Shown here: positions 9,652 to 17,953 of the stretch, one piece after another
Position numbering within the stretch: position 1 is the stretch's first letter
Layout: each line of letters starts with the position of its first letter
Assembly (NCBI GenBank): GCA_025934335.1
Contig: JAICYG010000002.1
Span: forward strand, 1 to 42,648
Reading direction: 5' to 3'
DNA: 42,648 bases
Source: Thermoleophilia bacterium
GTDB lineage: Bacteria > Actinomycetota > Thermoleophilia > Gaiellales > Gaiellaceae
Made by a program: the position numbers and the translations under genes
The notes under the pieces: model-generated
The model's database searches: none
Told to the model about the DNA's origin: nothing
The model's input: only the letters and a program-made list of their open reading frames with translations

Positions 9652-11040
9652 CTAGCGCTGGCCGAGCCGTATCCCGAGCAGGCGCGGCACCGCGGCGACC
9701 GCCTGCGCCGCGCGCGGCGGCCGGCGTCCGTGCTCCTCCGCCTCCTCGAGGGCCAGGATCGCTGCGCGAATCGCAGCGCCTCCGAGGTGCCGGAAAGGCT
9801 CGCGCGGCACCGTGGCGACGCGGCGGTCGACGAGCGGGAGCCGCGTCCATTCGTCGTCGAGCCCGCGAACGAGCGAGGCGAGCACGCGACCCGCAAGCCA
9901 CGACGGCCCGACGCCGTGCCCCGAGAAGCCGAGTGCGTAGCGGAGCCGCGTGCCCGGCACGGTGCCGATGAACGGCACGTGGTCGGCGGAGACGTCGATC
10001 GGGCCGCCCCACGCGCTCTCGACGCGCGCCTCCGCGAGCGCGGGCAGCAGCCGGCGGAGCCCCTCCTCGGCGCGTGCCGCGGTCGGCGCGTCGTGCGTGA
10101 AGCGCCGGTCGATGCGCGCGCCGCGGCCGATCGGGCCCGAGCCCGAGCCCATCAGCACCCGCCCGTCCTCGGTCGTGCGGAAGTAGTGCAGGAACATCCG
10201 CGAGTCGTAGATCCCCTCGCCGCCCGTCCACCCGATCTCCGCGAGCACGTCGGGGACCGGCTCGGTGAGGACGACGTAGCTTCCGAACACGGTCAGGCGA
10301 CCGCGCACCGGGCGCCATTCGGCGGCAGCAGCGTTCGTCGCGACGACTACGTCACGCGCGTGGACGGTGCGTCCGCCGGCGTCGAGCGTGCCGTCGGGCC
10401 GCAGCCTCGCTCGCGTCCCCTCGTAGAGCTCGACGCCGTCGGCGAGTGCTGCGCGGCGCAGCGCGCGCACGAGCCGCGCCGGGTGCACGGTGGCGCCGTC
10501 GCGGTAGAAGACGCCGCGGCGGAAGCGCGGCGAGATCCCCGGCCGCTCGCGCAGCACCGCCTCGGCCGGATGACCGACGTCGCTTGCGGCCGTCACGTGC
10601 CCGTTGACGACCGCGTCCTGCGAAGGCGTCGCCGAGACCTGCAGCATCCCGCCCTCGCGCAGCCACGCGTCCTCTCCTCGCGCGGCGAGGAACTCGCGGA
10701 TACCCGGAACGATCCGGTCGCCGGCGCGGCAGAGCTCGAGCGCCGCGGTGTCTCCGAACAGCTCGCGCAGCGTCGGCAGGTACGACCAGTAGCCGTGGCA
10801 GAAGCCGCCGTTACGGCCGCTCGGCCCCCAGCCGCAGAACTCCGCCTCGAGCAGCGCGACCCGCAGCGCGTCGTCGCCGGCTCGGAGCGCGAGCGCGGTC
10901 CAGAGGCCGGTGAAGCCGCCGCCGACGATGGCGACGTCGACTTCGAGGTCGGCCGCGAGCGGCGCCGAGCGCTCGCCGTCGTCCGCATCCTCGAGCCACC
11001 AGGCGGGCCGCTCGCCCGGCAGCACGCTCGCGCGGGCCAC
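9652..11040 (-). CDS. FAD-dependent amine/amino-acid oxidase, PuuB-like DAO family
   Basis: 462 residues of the D-amino-acid/glycine oxidase (DAO) fold. The FAD-binding Rossmann loop is VDVAIVGGGFTGLWTALAL (GxGxxG about residues 40-45), then CGWGPSGRNGGFCHGYWSYL, the GRNGG block shared by gamma-glutamylputrescine oxidase and related enzymes, and near the C-terminus FIGTVPGTRLRYALGFSGHGVG. GTG at 11040, two bases after the stop of the EamA gene. Beside a polyamine transporter it probably oxidises an amine such as a gamma-glutamylated or free polyamine (inference). Sarcosine or other secondary amines are alternatives. The Lrp promoter begins just past its stop. Confidence 0.85.
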   Translation of the reverse strand: MARASVLPGERPAWWLEDADDGERSAPLAADLEVDVAIVGGGFTGLWTALALRAGDDALRVALLEAEFCGWGPSGRNGGFCHGYWSYLPTLRELFGDTAALELCRAGDRIVPGIREFLAARGEDAWLREGGMLQVSATPSQDAVVNGHVTAASDVGHPAEAVLRERPGISPRFRRGVFYRDGATVHPARLVRALRRAALADGVELYEGTRARLRPDGTLDAGGRTVHARDVVVATNAAAAEWRPVRGRLTVFGSYVVLTEPVPDVLAEIGWTGGEGIYDSRMFLHYFRTTEDGRVLMGSGSGPIGRGARIDRRFTHDAPTAARAEEGLRRLLPALAEARVESAWGGPIDVSADHVPFIGTVPGTRLRYALGFSGHGVGPSWLAGRVLASLVRGLDDEWTRLPLVDRRVATVPREPFRHLGGAAIRAAILALEEAEEHGRRPPRAAQAVAAVPRLLGIRLGQR

Positions 11041-11042
11041 GG

Positions 11043-11951
11043 CTACACCGCAGCCGTCGCCGGGACGAGCGCCGTCCGCTCGACCGGCTTCGCCGGCAGA
11101 AGCACGACGACGAGGCTCGTCAACGCGACGCCGGTCCATTGCCACCCGGAGAGCGCCTGCCCGAACTTGAAGTAGCCGACGAGGATCGCGCTGACGGGGA
11201 AGGCGAGCTCGGCGAGTGTCGCGGCGACGGCCGGGATGGAGCGCAGGCCGTAGTAGTAGAGGCCGAGCGCGAGGAAGCCCGTGACGAACGCGAGCAACGC
11301 GATCCACAAGGTGTCGTGCCCGGACGCGAACGCGGGAGTGCCGAGCACGAGCAGCGCGACGGCGCTCGCGGGCAGGCCGAATGCGAAGCGGAGCGTCGCG
11401 ACGTGCTCGAAGCGCAAGTCGCGCGCAAGGTAGCGGCCGAGCACGGTGCCGAGCGCCCACAGCGCGGCGGCCCCGAGCGCGTACAGCGTCGGCCGCAGGC
11501 CGTGCACCGACGGGTGGAACGGATGCGGGACGCCGATCAGCCACGCGCCGACGAGCGCCGGGACGAAGAATGCGGCGAAGCGGGCGTGCGGGCGCTCGCC
11601 GAGCACCATCGTGGCCGCGACGACCGCGATCACCGGCTGCACCTTCTGCAGCACGACCGGCGTCACGAAGTCGTGGCCGTCGACGAAGGCCTGCGTGAAG
11701 AGGATCGTCGCGACCGCCGAGGAGCCGGCACCGATCACGAGCGCGGCGAGCACGTGCCGCCAGCCGAGCCGGAGGACGGCCGCCGTCGCACCGGCCAGGA
11801 ACGGCAGCGTCAGCACGACCAGCACGAGGTGCTCGCCGAAGACGATCGTCGCGACCGCCGTCGTCTGCGCAAGCGGCGCGCGGATCCAGGCGTCGAGACC
11901 CCAGAGCGCCGCCGCGACGGCGACGAGCGCGATCCCTGCCGAGCGGCTCAT
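11043..11951 (-). CDS. EamA/DMT-family membrane transporter
   Basis: 302 residues with about ten hydrophobic segments in two tandem halves, typical of EamA drug/metabolite transporters. Half one includes VLVVLTLPFLAGATAAVLRL and TPVVLQKVQPVIAVVAATMVLGERP; half two has FLALGLYYYGLRSIPAVAATLAEL and PVSAILVGYF. Such proteins usually export amino acids or metabolites. ATG at 11951, 23 bases after the BMP lipoprotein stop and 2 bases before the oxidase start, so it belongs to the same transcription unit. Substrate unknown; the context suggests amino acids or amines. Confidence 0.85.
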   Translation of the reverse strand: MSRSAGIALVAVAAALWGLDAWIRAPLAQTTAVATIVFGEHLVLVVLTLPFLAGATAAVLRLGWRHVLAALVIGAGSSAVATILFTQAFVDGHDFVTPVVLQKVQPVIAVVAATMVLGERPHARFAAFFVPALVGAWLIGVPHPFHPSVHGLRPTLYALGAAALWALGTVLGRYLARDLRFEHVATLRFAFGLPASAVALLVLGTPAFASGHDTLWIALLAFVTGFLALGLYYYGLRSIPAVAATLAELAFPVSAILVGYFKFGQALSGWQWTGVALTSLVVVLLPAKPVERTALVPATAAV

Positions 11952-11974
11952 CGACGCAGCGTAATCGCGGCCCG

Positions 11975-13018
11975 CTACTTGACCGTCGTCGGGATGTTCT
12001 TGATCTTGCCCGAGGCGATCTGCTGCTTCACCTGCGCGACCTTCGCCGGGATGCCCTTCGGCGTCTTCGGCGAGAACTTGCCGATGCCGACGCCGTTCAC
12101 GTCGAGGCCGTAGATCGCGTCGGTGCCGCCCTTGAAGTCGCCTTCCTTGGCGTCCTTGATCGCGTCGAAGACCGACGTGTCGACGCGCTTCAGCGCCGAG
12201 GTGAGGATGTAGTCGCCGAGGTAGGACTGGTCGGCGTCGACACCGACACCCCAGACGCTCTTGCCCTTGGCCGCGTCGAGCGCACCGAGGCCGCAGCCGC
12301 CGGCGACCTGGAAGACGACGACGGAGCCCGCGGCGATCTGGTTGAGCGCGACCTCCTTGCAGAGCGCCTGCTTCTCGAAGTCCTGCGAGTAGCCGTTGAG
12401 GGTCTGCACGCCCGGGAACGCCGCCTTCGCGCCGGCCTGGTAGCCGGCGATGTAGCGGTCGACCGGCGGCTGCTTCATGCCGCCGACGGACGAGACGGTG
12501 TTGCCGCCGCGGTCCCTGGCGGCGAGGCCGGCGGCATAGCCGGCGAGATAGCCCGCCTCCTGCTCCTTGAAGAGCAGGCCCTCGACGTTCTTCAGGCCCC
12601 CCTCGTCGGCATTCGACACGTCAACGATCGCGAAATGACTGTTGGGGAAGTTCTTCGCAACCGCCTTCATCGCGTTGATCTCGGTGAAGCCGACGCCGAT
12701 GATCAGGTCGTAGTGCTGCCGCGCGAGCGCGGTCAGGTTCGGGATGTAGTCGGCCGGCGAGGCCGCAGTGACGACGCGCGTCTGCACGCCGAGCTCCTTG
12801 CCCGCCCGCTGCAGGCCGACGTAGGCGAGGTGGTTGAAGCTGCGGTCGTTGAGGCCGCCGGTGTCGGTGGAGAGGCCGACCTTGAAGGTTCCGCCGCCCT
12901 GTGACGTCGTGGTCGCGGTCGTGGTGGTCGTCCCCGAGCCCGACTTGCTCGAGCCGCAGCCGGCGGCGACGGCCGCGATCGCGACGGCGAGCACGGCGAG
13001 CGAGATGAGACGCTTCAC
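11975..13018 (-). CDS. BMP/Med-family substrate-binding lipoprotein (PnrA-like)
   Basis: 347 residues. Signal peptide with lipobox VAAGC near residue 20, then a Ser/Thr-rich linker (contains TTTTTATTTS) and a BMP fold: FKVGLSTDTGGLNDRSFNHL, YDLIIGVGFTEINAMKAVAK, and GVDADQSYLGDYILTSALKR. The GTG start at 13018 has a strong ribosome site (GGGAGG, 4 bases upstream), so unlike many lead genes here its mRNA has a leader. Family members bind nucleosides or related purines for ABC import. No BMP-type ATPase or permease is adjacent; its partner must lie elsewhere, or it serves as a sensor. Confidence 0.9.
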   Translation of the reverse strand: MKRLISLAVLAVAIAAVAAGCGSSKSGSGTTTTTATTTSQGGGTFKVGLSTDTGGLNDRSFNHLAYVGLQRAGKELGVQTRVVTAASPADYIPNLTALARQHYDLIIGVGFTEINAMKAVAKNFPNSHFAIVDVSNADEGGLKNVEGLLFKEQEAGYLAGYAAGLAARDRGGNTVSSVGGMKQPPVDRYIAGYQAGAKAAFPGVQTLNGYSQDFEKQALCKEVALNQIAAGSVVVFQVAGGCGLGALDAAKGKSVWGVGVDADQSYLGDYILTSALKRVDTSVFDAIKDAKEGDFKGGTDAIYGLDVNGVGIGKFSPKTPKGIPAKVAQVKQQIASGKIKNIPTTVK

Positions 13019-13056
13019 GGAACCTCCCGGGGTTTTAGACTGCGGGACGAAAACCT

Positions 13057-13644
13057 ATGGGGGATTGTACTTCCCATGCCGTCGTCGCCGTCGCGATGAG
13101 CGTGCACGAGGGGCGGCTCGCGACGCTCGTGCGGCGTGTCGAGCGGGAGCCGCGCGAGCCGCTCGAGGCGGCGCTCGGACGGGCGGTCGACGTCCCCTCC
13201 CTCGCGCACGTCGAGCAGCTCGAGACGCGCGTGCTGCGCGACGGGACGCTGGCGACGGTCTACCTCGGGCTCGCGCGGCCCGACGTGCTTGCGGGCTCCG
13301 ACCGGCGCCGCGCCGCCACGCGTTCGACGGCCGACAAGCGCGAGCTCGTCGCCGTGGCGCAGGCGCGGCTGCGCGCGAAGCTCTCGTACACGAACCTCGG
13401 CTTCGCGCTCGCGCCGGAGGTGTTCACGATCTCGGAGCTGCGCGACGTGTACCGCGCGGCGCTCGGTCACGATGTGTCTGCCACGAACCTGCAGCGCGTG
13501 CTGCTCCGCCGCGGCGCGCTGGAGCGCGTCGAGGGTCGGCGCGCGCCGGGCCGCACGGGCGGTCGCCCCGCCTCCCTCTTCCGCTTCGCCTCGCAGCACC
13601 TCGAGGTGACGGACGAGTTCGCGGCGCTCAGGCCCCCGCGCTGA
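13057..13644 (+). CDS. NrtR-like Nudix-related transcriptional regulator
   Basis: 195 residues. The C-terminal half carries the winged-helix typical of NrtR-type regulators: YTNLGFALAPEVFTISELRD, then NLQRVLLRRGALE and GRTGGRPASLFRF at the end. The N-terminal half (HAVVAVAMSVHEGRLATLVR then EPLEAALGRAVDVPSLAHVE) looks like a shortened Nudix domain with no recognisable GX5EX7REUXEEXGU box, so catalysis is unlikely; it is shorter than the usual 220-240 residues. It diverges from the BMP gene across 38 bases. Start at ATG 13057 is provisional; ATG 13096 is possible but would cut the first Nudix strand. Its end overlaps the convergent hydrolase by 17 bases. Targets unknown; NAD-related genes are classical for the family. 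Confidence 0.75.
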   Translation: MGDCTSHAVVAVAMSVHEGRLATLVRRVEREPREPLEAALGRAVDVPSLAHVEQLETRVLRDGTLATVYLGLARPDVLAGSDRRRAATRSTADKRELVAVAQARLRAKLSYTNLGFALAPEVFTISELRDVYRAALGHDVSATNLQRVLLRRGALERVEGRRAPGRTGGRPASLFRFASQHLEVTDEFAALRPPR

Positions 13645-14365
13645 CGTCCGCGAGGATCTCGCGCCAGCGGGTGAAGAGGAGCTGATGGGTGTCGTCGACG
13701 AGCCGCAGCTCGGCACGCGGCAGGCGCTCGAGATACGCGTCCGCGATCGGCGGCAGGCAGACGCGGTCGCGCTCTCCCCACCAGAGCGTCACCGGCGCCG
13801 TCACCTCGCCGAGCTCGAACCCCCACGGGCGCCCGAGGTACGCGAGCTCGCGCGCGAGCCAGAGGCCGCCGTGGCGGAAGGACTCGGCCCGGCCGCGCGC
13901 GTACGCCTCGTCCGTGGACGCGTGCCCCGTCGGCGGCGTCGGCTTCCTGCCCCACCGCTCGAGCGAGCGCGTTGCGAGGCGCGGCGAGACGCGGGCGACG
14001 CGCATCACCGCGCGCACGTCACGCGCGAGGTGGCGCGTCAGGTCCGGCGGCGGCATCGAGCCGACGAGCGCGACGCGGGTCACCCGCTCCGGCGCGACGG
14101 CCGCGAGCGCGAGCGCGTGCGGCCCGCCCGCCGACCAGCCGACGACGCCGAACCGCTCGACCGGGAGCGCGGCGGCGAGCTCCTCCCCCCACGCCCGCAG
14201 CGAGGGAAGCCGCCGCGCCGGCCCGCAGCGGTCGACCGCGATCAGGCGCACGCCGAGCCCGGCAGCGATCGAGTCGTCGGGGTGACGCGAGAGCCGCGAG
14301 TCGCCCCCACCGTGCAGGTAGACGACCGGCGCCCCCTGCGGGTCGCCGACGTCGTCGAGGCTCAG
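13628..14365 (-). CDS. Alpha/beta hydrolase, probable CTG start
   Basis: About 245 residues. Oxyanion region VVYLHGGGDSR, nucleophile elbow GWSAGG (Ser about residue 78), acid in WWGERDR (about 200) and histidine in DDTHQLL (about 226) give a full Ser-Asp-His triad. No ATG, GTG or TTG lies where the domain should begin. CTG at 14365 forms a CTGA overlap with the stop of the cupredoxin gene, mirroring the ATGA/GTGA junctions elsewhere, and gives (M)SLDDVGDPQGAP. The alternative is ATG 14425, which adds 20 residues read through the cupredoxin 3' end in another frame. Substrate unknown. Last gene of the SelW-DUF1800-DUF1501 operon. Confidence 0.82.
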   Translation of the reverse strand: MSLDDVGDPQGAPVVYLHGGGDSRLSRHPDDSIAAGLGVRLIAVDRCGPARRLPSLRAWGEELAAALPVERFGVVGWSAGGPHALALAAVAPERVTRVALVGSMPPPDLTRHLARDVRAVMRVARVSPRLATRSLERWGRKPTPPTGHASTDEAYARGRAESFRHGGLWLARELAYLGRPWGFELGEVTAPVTLWWGERDRVCLPPIADAYLERLPRAELRLVDDTHQLLFTRWREILADVSAGA

Positions 14366-14718
14366 CGACGCGACACGATCAGCGTCGCGCGCATCCCCAG
14401 CTGCCGGTGGTTCGCGACGGAGCACCAGAGTGAGTATCGCCCGGGCGGCAGCTTCAGCGACAGCTCGACCCGCTTCCCGGGTGCGACGACGCCGAGACCC
14501 GCGATGTGGCGCGCGCCGCGGCGCTGCAGGCGCAGGTCGTGCGGGTCCTGGCCGAAGTTCGCGAGCTCGATCACCGCCGGCCCCGCCTGCACGTGTAGAC
14601 GCGAGAGCGTGAACGAGTACTCGCGTGCCACCACCTGCATCTGCGCGGGCGCGGGCGCGGGATTCGACGCGTGCACGAGCGGCGCCAGCAGGACTCCGGC
14701 GAGGAGGGCGAGCTTCAC
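14362..14718 (-). CDS. Secreted cupredoxin (type 1 copper) protein
   Basis: 118 residues with a signal peptide (KLALLAGVLLAPLVHA). The mature part has the plastocyanin/cupredoxin copper ligands in the right order: His60 (DPHDLRL), Cys99 (SLWCSV), His104 and Met109 (CSVANHRQLGM, i.e. C-x4-H-x4-M). GTG start at 14718 in a GTGA overlap with the DUF1501 stop. It would carry electrons or copper outside the membrane. Sitting directly behind the exported DUF1800/DUF1501 pair, it may be their redox partner (inference). Confidence 0.82.
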   Translation of the reverse strand: MKLALLAGVLLAPLVHASNPAPAPAQMQVVAREYSFTLSRLHVQAGPAVIELANFGQDPHDLRLQRRGARHIAGLGVVAPGKRVELSLKLPPGRYSLWCSVANHRQLGMRATLIVSRR

Positions 14719-16070
14719 TTGACGAGCGTCGGCCGCGCGAACGACTTCGCGTGCGGGAGGATGCGCTCCGCGTCGAAGGAGAGCCACTGCTCGAGCAGGG
14801 CCGCGTACACGCCGCGGAAGTCGGAGGTCGCCTTCAGGTTGCCGTCCTCGTCGAGGCCGCCGGCGAGGCCGGGGAACTCGCCGACCTGCGTTCCGGCGGC
14901 GTGCGTGCCGATCAGGAAGCCGGTCCCGGCCGCGCCGTGGTCGGTGCCGCCCGACCCGTTCTCCTTCGCGCGGCGGCCGAACTCCGTCCAGACGAGCGTC
15001 AGCACGCGGTCGGCAACACCGCGCGCCTCGAGGTCTCGCTGGAACGCGTACAGCGACGCGGCCGTCGTCTGCAGAGCCGGGCCGAGCGCCGAGACCTGCG
15101 ACGCGTGCGTGTCGTACTCGCCGGTCGCCTCGAGCGCGACGCACCGCAGCGGCAGCCCGGCGGAGATCATCGCGGCGAGCCCCTGCAACCGCTGCGGGAA
15201 CGAGTCGCCCGTCGGATACGGCACCGCCGGTGCGGGAATCTTGTCGCCCGCGAACGGCGCGAGCTGCTTGCGGAGCGTCGCGGCCTGCGCCGTCACGCTC
15301 GCGGCGGTGCGCATCGCCGCATCGTCCCCGCCGACGCGGCCGAGGAGGCCGATCGCGTCGAGCATCCGGTCCTGCACCTCGCCCCACACGCCGGGCGTCC
15401 AGAAGTCGTACTCGCCGGGGCCGTCGATCGCCGCGACCGGCACCTTCGCCGTCGCGAGCGCCGGCTGCAGCGACCCCGTCAGCGAGAGCCCCTGCAGCGG
15501 GTTGTCCTTCGTGCCCGCGACGTCGAGGTAGCGGCCGAGCCAGCCGGTCAGGAGCCGCGTGTCGGTCGCACCCACCTCCCAGAAGTGGCGCGAGGTGAAA
15601 TGCGACTGGTCGGGATGGTCGTAACCCACCGCGGGCAGCACGCTCACCTTGCCCTCGCCGTGGAGCTGCGCGAGCGGCGCGAGCGCCGGGTGCCAGGAGA
15701 GGGACGCGTCCTCGGCGAACGGCGTGCCGCCGCTGACGGCGAGGTTCGGCCGCAGCTTCCGGTAGAGGGGGTCGGCCTGCGGCGAGAGGAGCGTGAGCGC
15801 GTCGGCCCCTCCCTGCAGGAAGACGGTGACGAGGATCGGCTGCTGCGGCGCGCTCGCGGCGGCGGCGATGCCCTCGTCGAAGATCCCGAGCCGGCCCGCG
15901 CCGTACACCGTCAGGGCGAGCCCGATCGAGCGCGCGACGAAGCCGCGGCGCGTGAGCCCGGTACCCGCGGGCATCGGCATGCCCGCCTCGATCGCCGGCA
16001 GGCCCTGCCCCGCGACCGCACGGAAGAGATCCGCGCGCGTGCACTCGTCGCAGACGACGCGACTGCTCAC
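14715..16070 (-). CDS. DUF1501 exported protein (Tat signal)
   Basis: 451 residues. A twin-arginine signal (LTRRGFVARSIGLALTVYGA, RR at 41-42) predicts folded export. The body is DUF1501, a sulfatase/alkaline-phosphatase-like fold: VTVFLQGGADALTLLSP, then LVWTEFGRRAKENGSGGTDH with the conserved EFGR and GTDHG blocks. An N-terminal CDECTRADLFRA extension precedes the signal, as in several actinobacterial members. GTG start at 16070, 67 bases after the DUF1800 stop. DUF1800 and DUF1501 genes are habitually paired in bacteria; their joint function is unknown. Confidence 0.88.
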   Translation of the reverse strand: MSSRVVCDECTRADLFRAVAGQGLPAIEAGMPMPAGTGLTRRGFVARSIGLALTVYGAGRLGIFDEGIAAAASAPQQPILVTVFLQGGADALTLLSPQADPLYRKLRPNLAVSGGTPFAEDASLSWHPALAPLAQLHGEGKVSVLPAVGYDHPDQSHFTSRHFWEVGATDTRLLTGWLGRYLDVAGTKDNPLQGLSLTGSLQPALATAKVPVAAIDGPGEYDFWTPGVWGEVQDRMLDAIGLLGRVGGDDAAMRTAASVTAQAATLRKQLAPFAGDKIPAPAVPYPTGDSFPQRLQGLAAMISAGLPLRCVALEATGEYDTHASQVSALGPALQTTAASLYAFQRDLEARGVADRVLTLVWTEFGRRAKENGSGGTDHGAAGTGFLIGTHAAGTQVGEFPGLAGGLDEDGNLKATSDFRGVYAALLEQWLSFDAERILPHAKSFARPTLVK

Positions 16071-16137
16071 AGAGTCCCGCTCCGGCGCGGGCGGAGCCCG
16101 TGCCTCCGCTCCTTGATGAGCTCCGTCGAGCCTACGC

Positions 16138-17475
16138 TCATGAGGTCTGCAGGTCGGGGGACACGGCGATCAGCTGGCGGAGCGCGTTCTCGACGAGCAC
16201 CGGGTACTGCACCTGCTTCCAGCGCTGCGAGCCCGCCTGGCGCAGCGACTCCTTCGCGAACTGGAGCAGCGCCCGGTTCGTCGCATCGGAGAGCTGCGGG
16301 TTGCGCCAGAACGCGAGCGCGCGCTTCAGCACCGTCTGTGCGTCGGCCGGCGCCTTGCCCTTCGACGGGTCGAGCCGGCGGTCGTTCAGGAGCTGCGCGA
16401 CGCCGATCCATCGCCCGCGGAACGTGGCGGTGTCGAGCCAGCGCGTGTCGTCCCAGCCGGCGACGTTCGGTGGGTAGAAGAGCTGCTGCCCGGCGAGCGA
16501 GCCGATCCAGGCCCACGCGTCGGTGGTGACGCCGGCGCCGATCCGGCGGAGCAGGCCGGCGGTGTGGACGACCGGCGGCTTCGTCATGCGCGGGCCGGTG
16601 TACAGCGCCGGGTGCTTGAGGACGATCTCGAGCACCGGCTTCAGCTCGTGCCCCTGCGTGTATGCCGCCTCGAGCGCGCGTGTCGTCGCCGCGTTCGGCG
16701 GCACCGGGATGAAGTAGCCCCACAGCTTCTGCACGAAGAACGACGGGTGCTTCGGGTTGGAGAGGCACAGCCGGCACGCATCGCGCCACGCATAGCGGCC
16801 CGAACGGTGGAACACCGTCTTCGTCCCCGGGTCGTGCCGCATCGCGTCGAAGTGGAAGTCGTAGTCGCCGCGGCCGCGGCTCCAGCGGCTCGTCCACCCC
16901 GTCAGCGACCGTGCCTGCTCGCGCACGTCGCGCTCGGTGTAGGCGCCGCGGTTCGCGCCGAGCGTGAACAGCTCCATCATCTCGCGCCCGTAGTTCTCGT
17001 TCGGCGCGTCCTTCGTGTTCTCGGTGCCGTTCAGCCAGAGCAGCATCGCCGGGTTCGCCGTCACCGAGAGGAGCAGGCGCTCGAACGACCCGAGCCCGTG
17101 CTTCCGGAAGAGCTCGTTCTGCTGGAGCATCAGCGTCTGGTCGCCGACGCCGGCATTCGACGTCGCGAACCAGTCGTGCCAGACGAGCGCCATCCGCTCG
17201 ACGAGCGGCCGCGACGTGCGCACCATGCGGTCGAGCCACCAGCAGTGGTCGTGGCCCCAGCGATCGGCGGGTGCGAGCGGCCGACCCTTCGAGTCGTGCG
17301 GCCTCGGGCCGACGAGCTTCTCGACGCCGGGGTTGAGGAGCGAATGGACCGCGCCGTCGAGCCCGAGCTTCGCGAGCGCCTTCGCCTCGCCCGGGCGCGG
17401 GCCGAAGCCGGCACGCCAGAGCAGCCGCTCTGCCTGCGGCGCGCCGAACGTGCCCCGGTAGACGGGTGCACCCAC
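16138..17475 (-). CDS. DUF1800 family protein
   Basis: About 445 residues. Diagnostic DUF1800 pieces are RLLWRAGFGPRPGEAKALAK at the N-terminus, MALVWHDWFATSNAGV, LLWLNGTENTKDAPNENYGR and REMMELFTLGANRGAYTERD, then the C-terminal NVAGWDDTRWLDTATFRGRW. Start taken as GTG 17475 (VGAPVYRGTFGAP); the frame is open to 17604 but that part overlaps the GNAT gene. No ribosome site is obvious. Partner of the exported DUF1501 protein downstream. No clear signal peptide is seen from this start. Confidence 0.85.
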   Translation of the reverse strand: MGAPVYRGTFGAPQAERLLWRAGFGPRPGEAKALAKLGLDGAVHSLLNPGVEKLVGPRPHDSKGRPLAPADRWGHDHCWWLDRMVRTSRPLVERMALVWHDWFATSNAGVGDQTLMLQQNELFRKHGLGSFERLLLSVTANPAMLLWLNGTENTKDAPNENYGREMMELFTLGANRGAYTERDVREQARSLTGWTSRWSRGRGDYDFHFDAMRHDPGTKTVFHRSGRYAWRDACRLCLSNPKHPSFFVQKLWGYFIPVPPNAATTRALEAAYTQGHELKPVLEIVLKHPALYTGPRMTKPPVVHTAGLLRRIGAGVTTDAWAWIGSLAGQQLFYPPNVAGWDDTRWLDTATFRGRWIGVAQLLNDRRLDPSKGKAPADAQTVLKRALAFWRNPQLSDATNRALLQFAKESLRQAGSQRWKQVQYPVLVENALRQLIAVSPDLQTS

Positions 17476-17518
17476 GGACGCCGTATCGGCGCGTCCGCGG
17501 GCTGCCGCCCATCCCCCG

Positions 17519-17953
17519 TTAGAGCAGTTTGCGGAGGAGGACGCGGGACTCGCCGCGTCCGTCGTAGTTCTCGTCGACGCGCTCGACCTCGAACCCGAGC
17601 GCACGGTGGAAGGCGACCGAGCGCTCGTTCACCGGCGAGGTGACCGCGCGGACGACGCCGCGCGGAGCGACCGAGGCGAAGAACCGCTCGTACAGCTCCC
17701 GTCCGAGCCCATCGCCGCGCTTCTCCGGCGCGACGCCGACGAAGTGGATGTAGGCCTCGTCGGGGAACGTCTGCGAACGGAACCCGCAGAGAAAGCCCTC
17801 GATGCTCCCGTCCGCCTCGGCCACGAACGAGGTGTCGCGGAAGTGGACGAAGAAGAGCTTCGGGAGCATCGCCGCCATCGACCGCCCGCCCCACCACTCG
17901 TCGATCACGCCGATCACCTCGGCGTAGTCGGCAGGCTCGGCGTGGCGGATCAC
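17519..17953 (-). CDS. GNAT-family N-acetyltransferase
   Basis: 144 residues. Acetyl-CoA-binding motif A is IHFVGVAPEKRGDGLGRELY (R/Q-x-x-G-x-G/A as KRGDGLG), and motif B is NERSVAFHRALGFEVER. GTG start at 17953 in a GTGA overlap with the stop of the upstream SelW-like selenoprotein gene, so the two are probably co-translated. Substrate unknown; small GNATs of this size acetylate amines, peptides or antibiotics. Confidence 0.9.
   Translation of the reverse strand: MIRHAEPADYAEVIGVIDEWWGGRSMAAMLPKLFFVHFRDTSFVAEADGSIEGFLCGFRSQTFPDEAYIHFVGVAPEKRGDGLGRELYERFFASVAPRGVVRAVTSPVNERSVAFHRALGFEVERVDENYDGRGESRVLLRKLL

Noticed and set aside
12860-12960. Simple-sequence repeat in the BMP gene (Thr/Ser linker) as a phase-variable tract
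   Set aside because: It encodes the usual low-complexity linker after a lipobox, with mixed codons rather than a uniform repeat.
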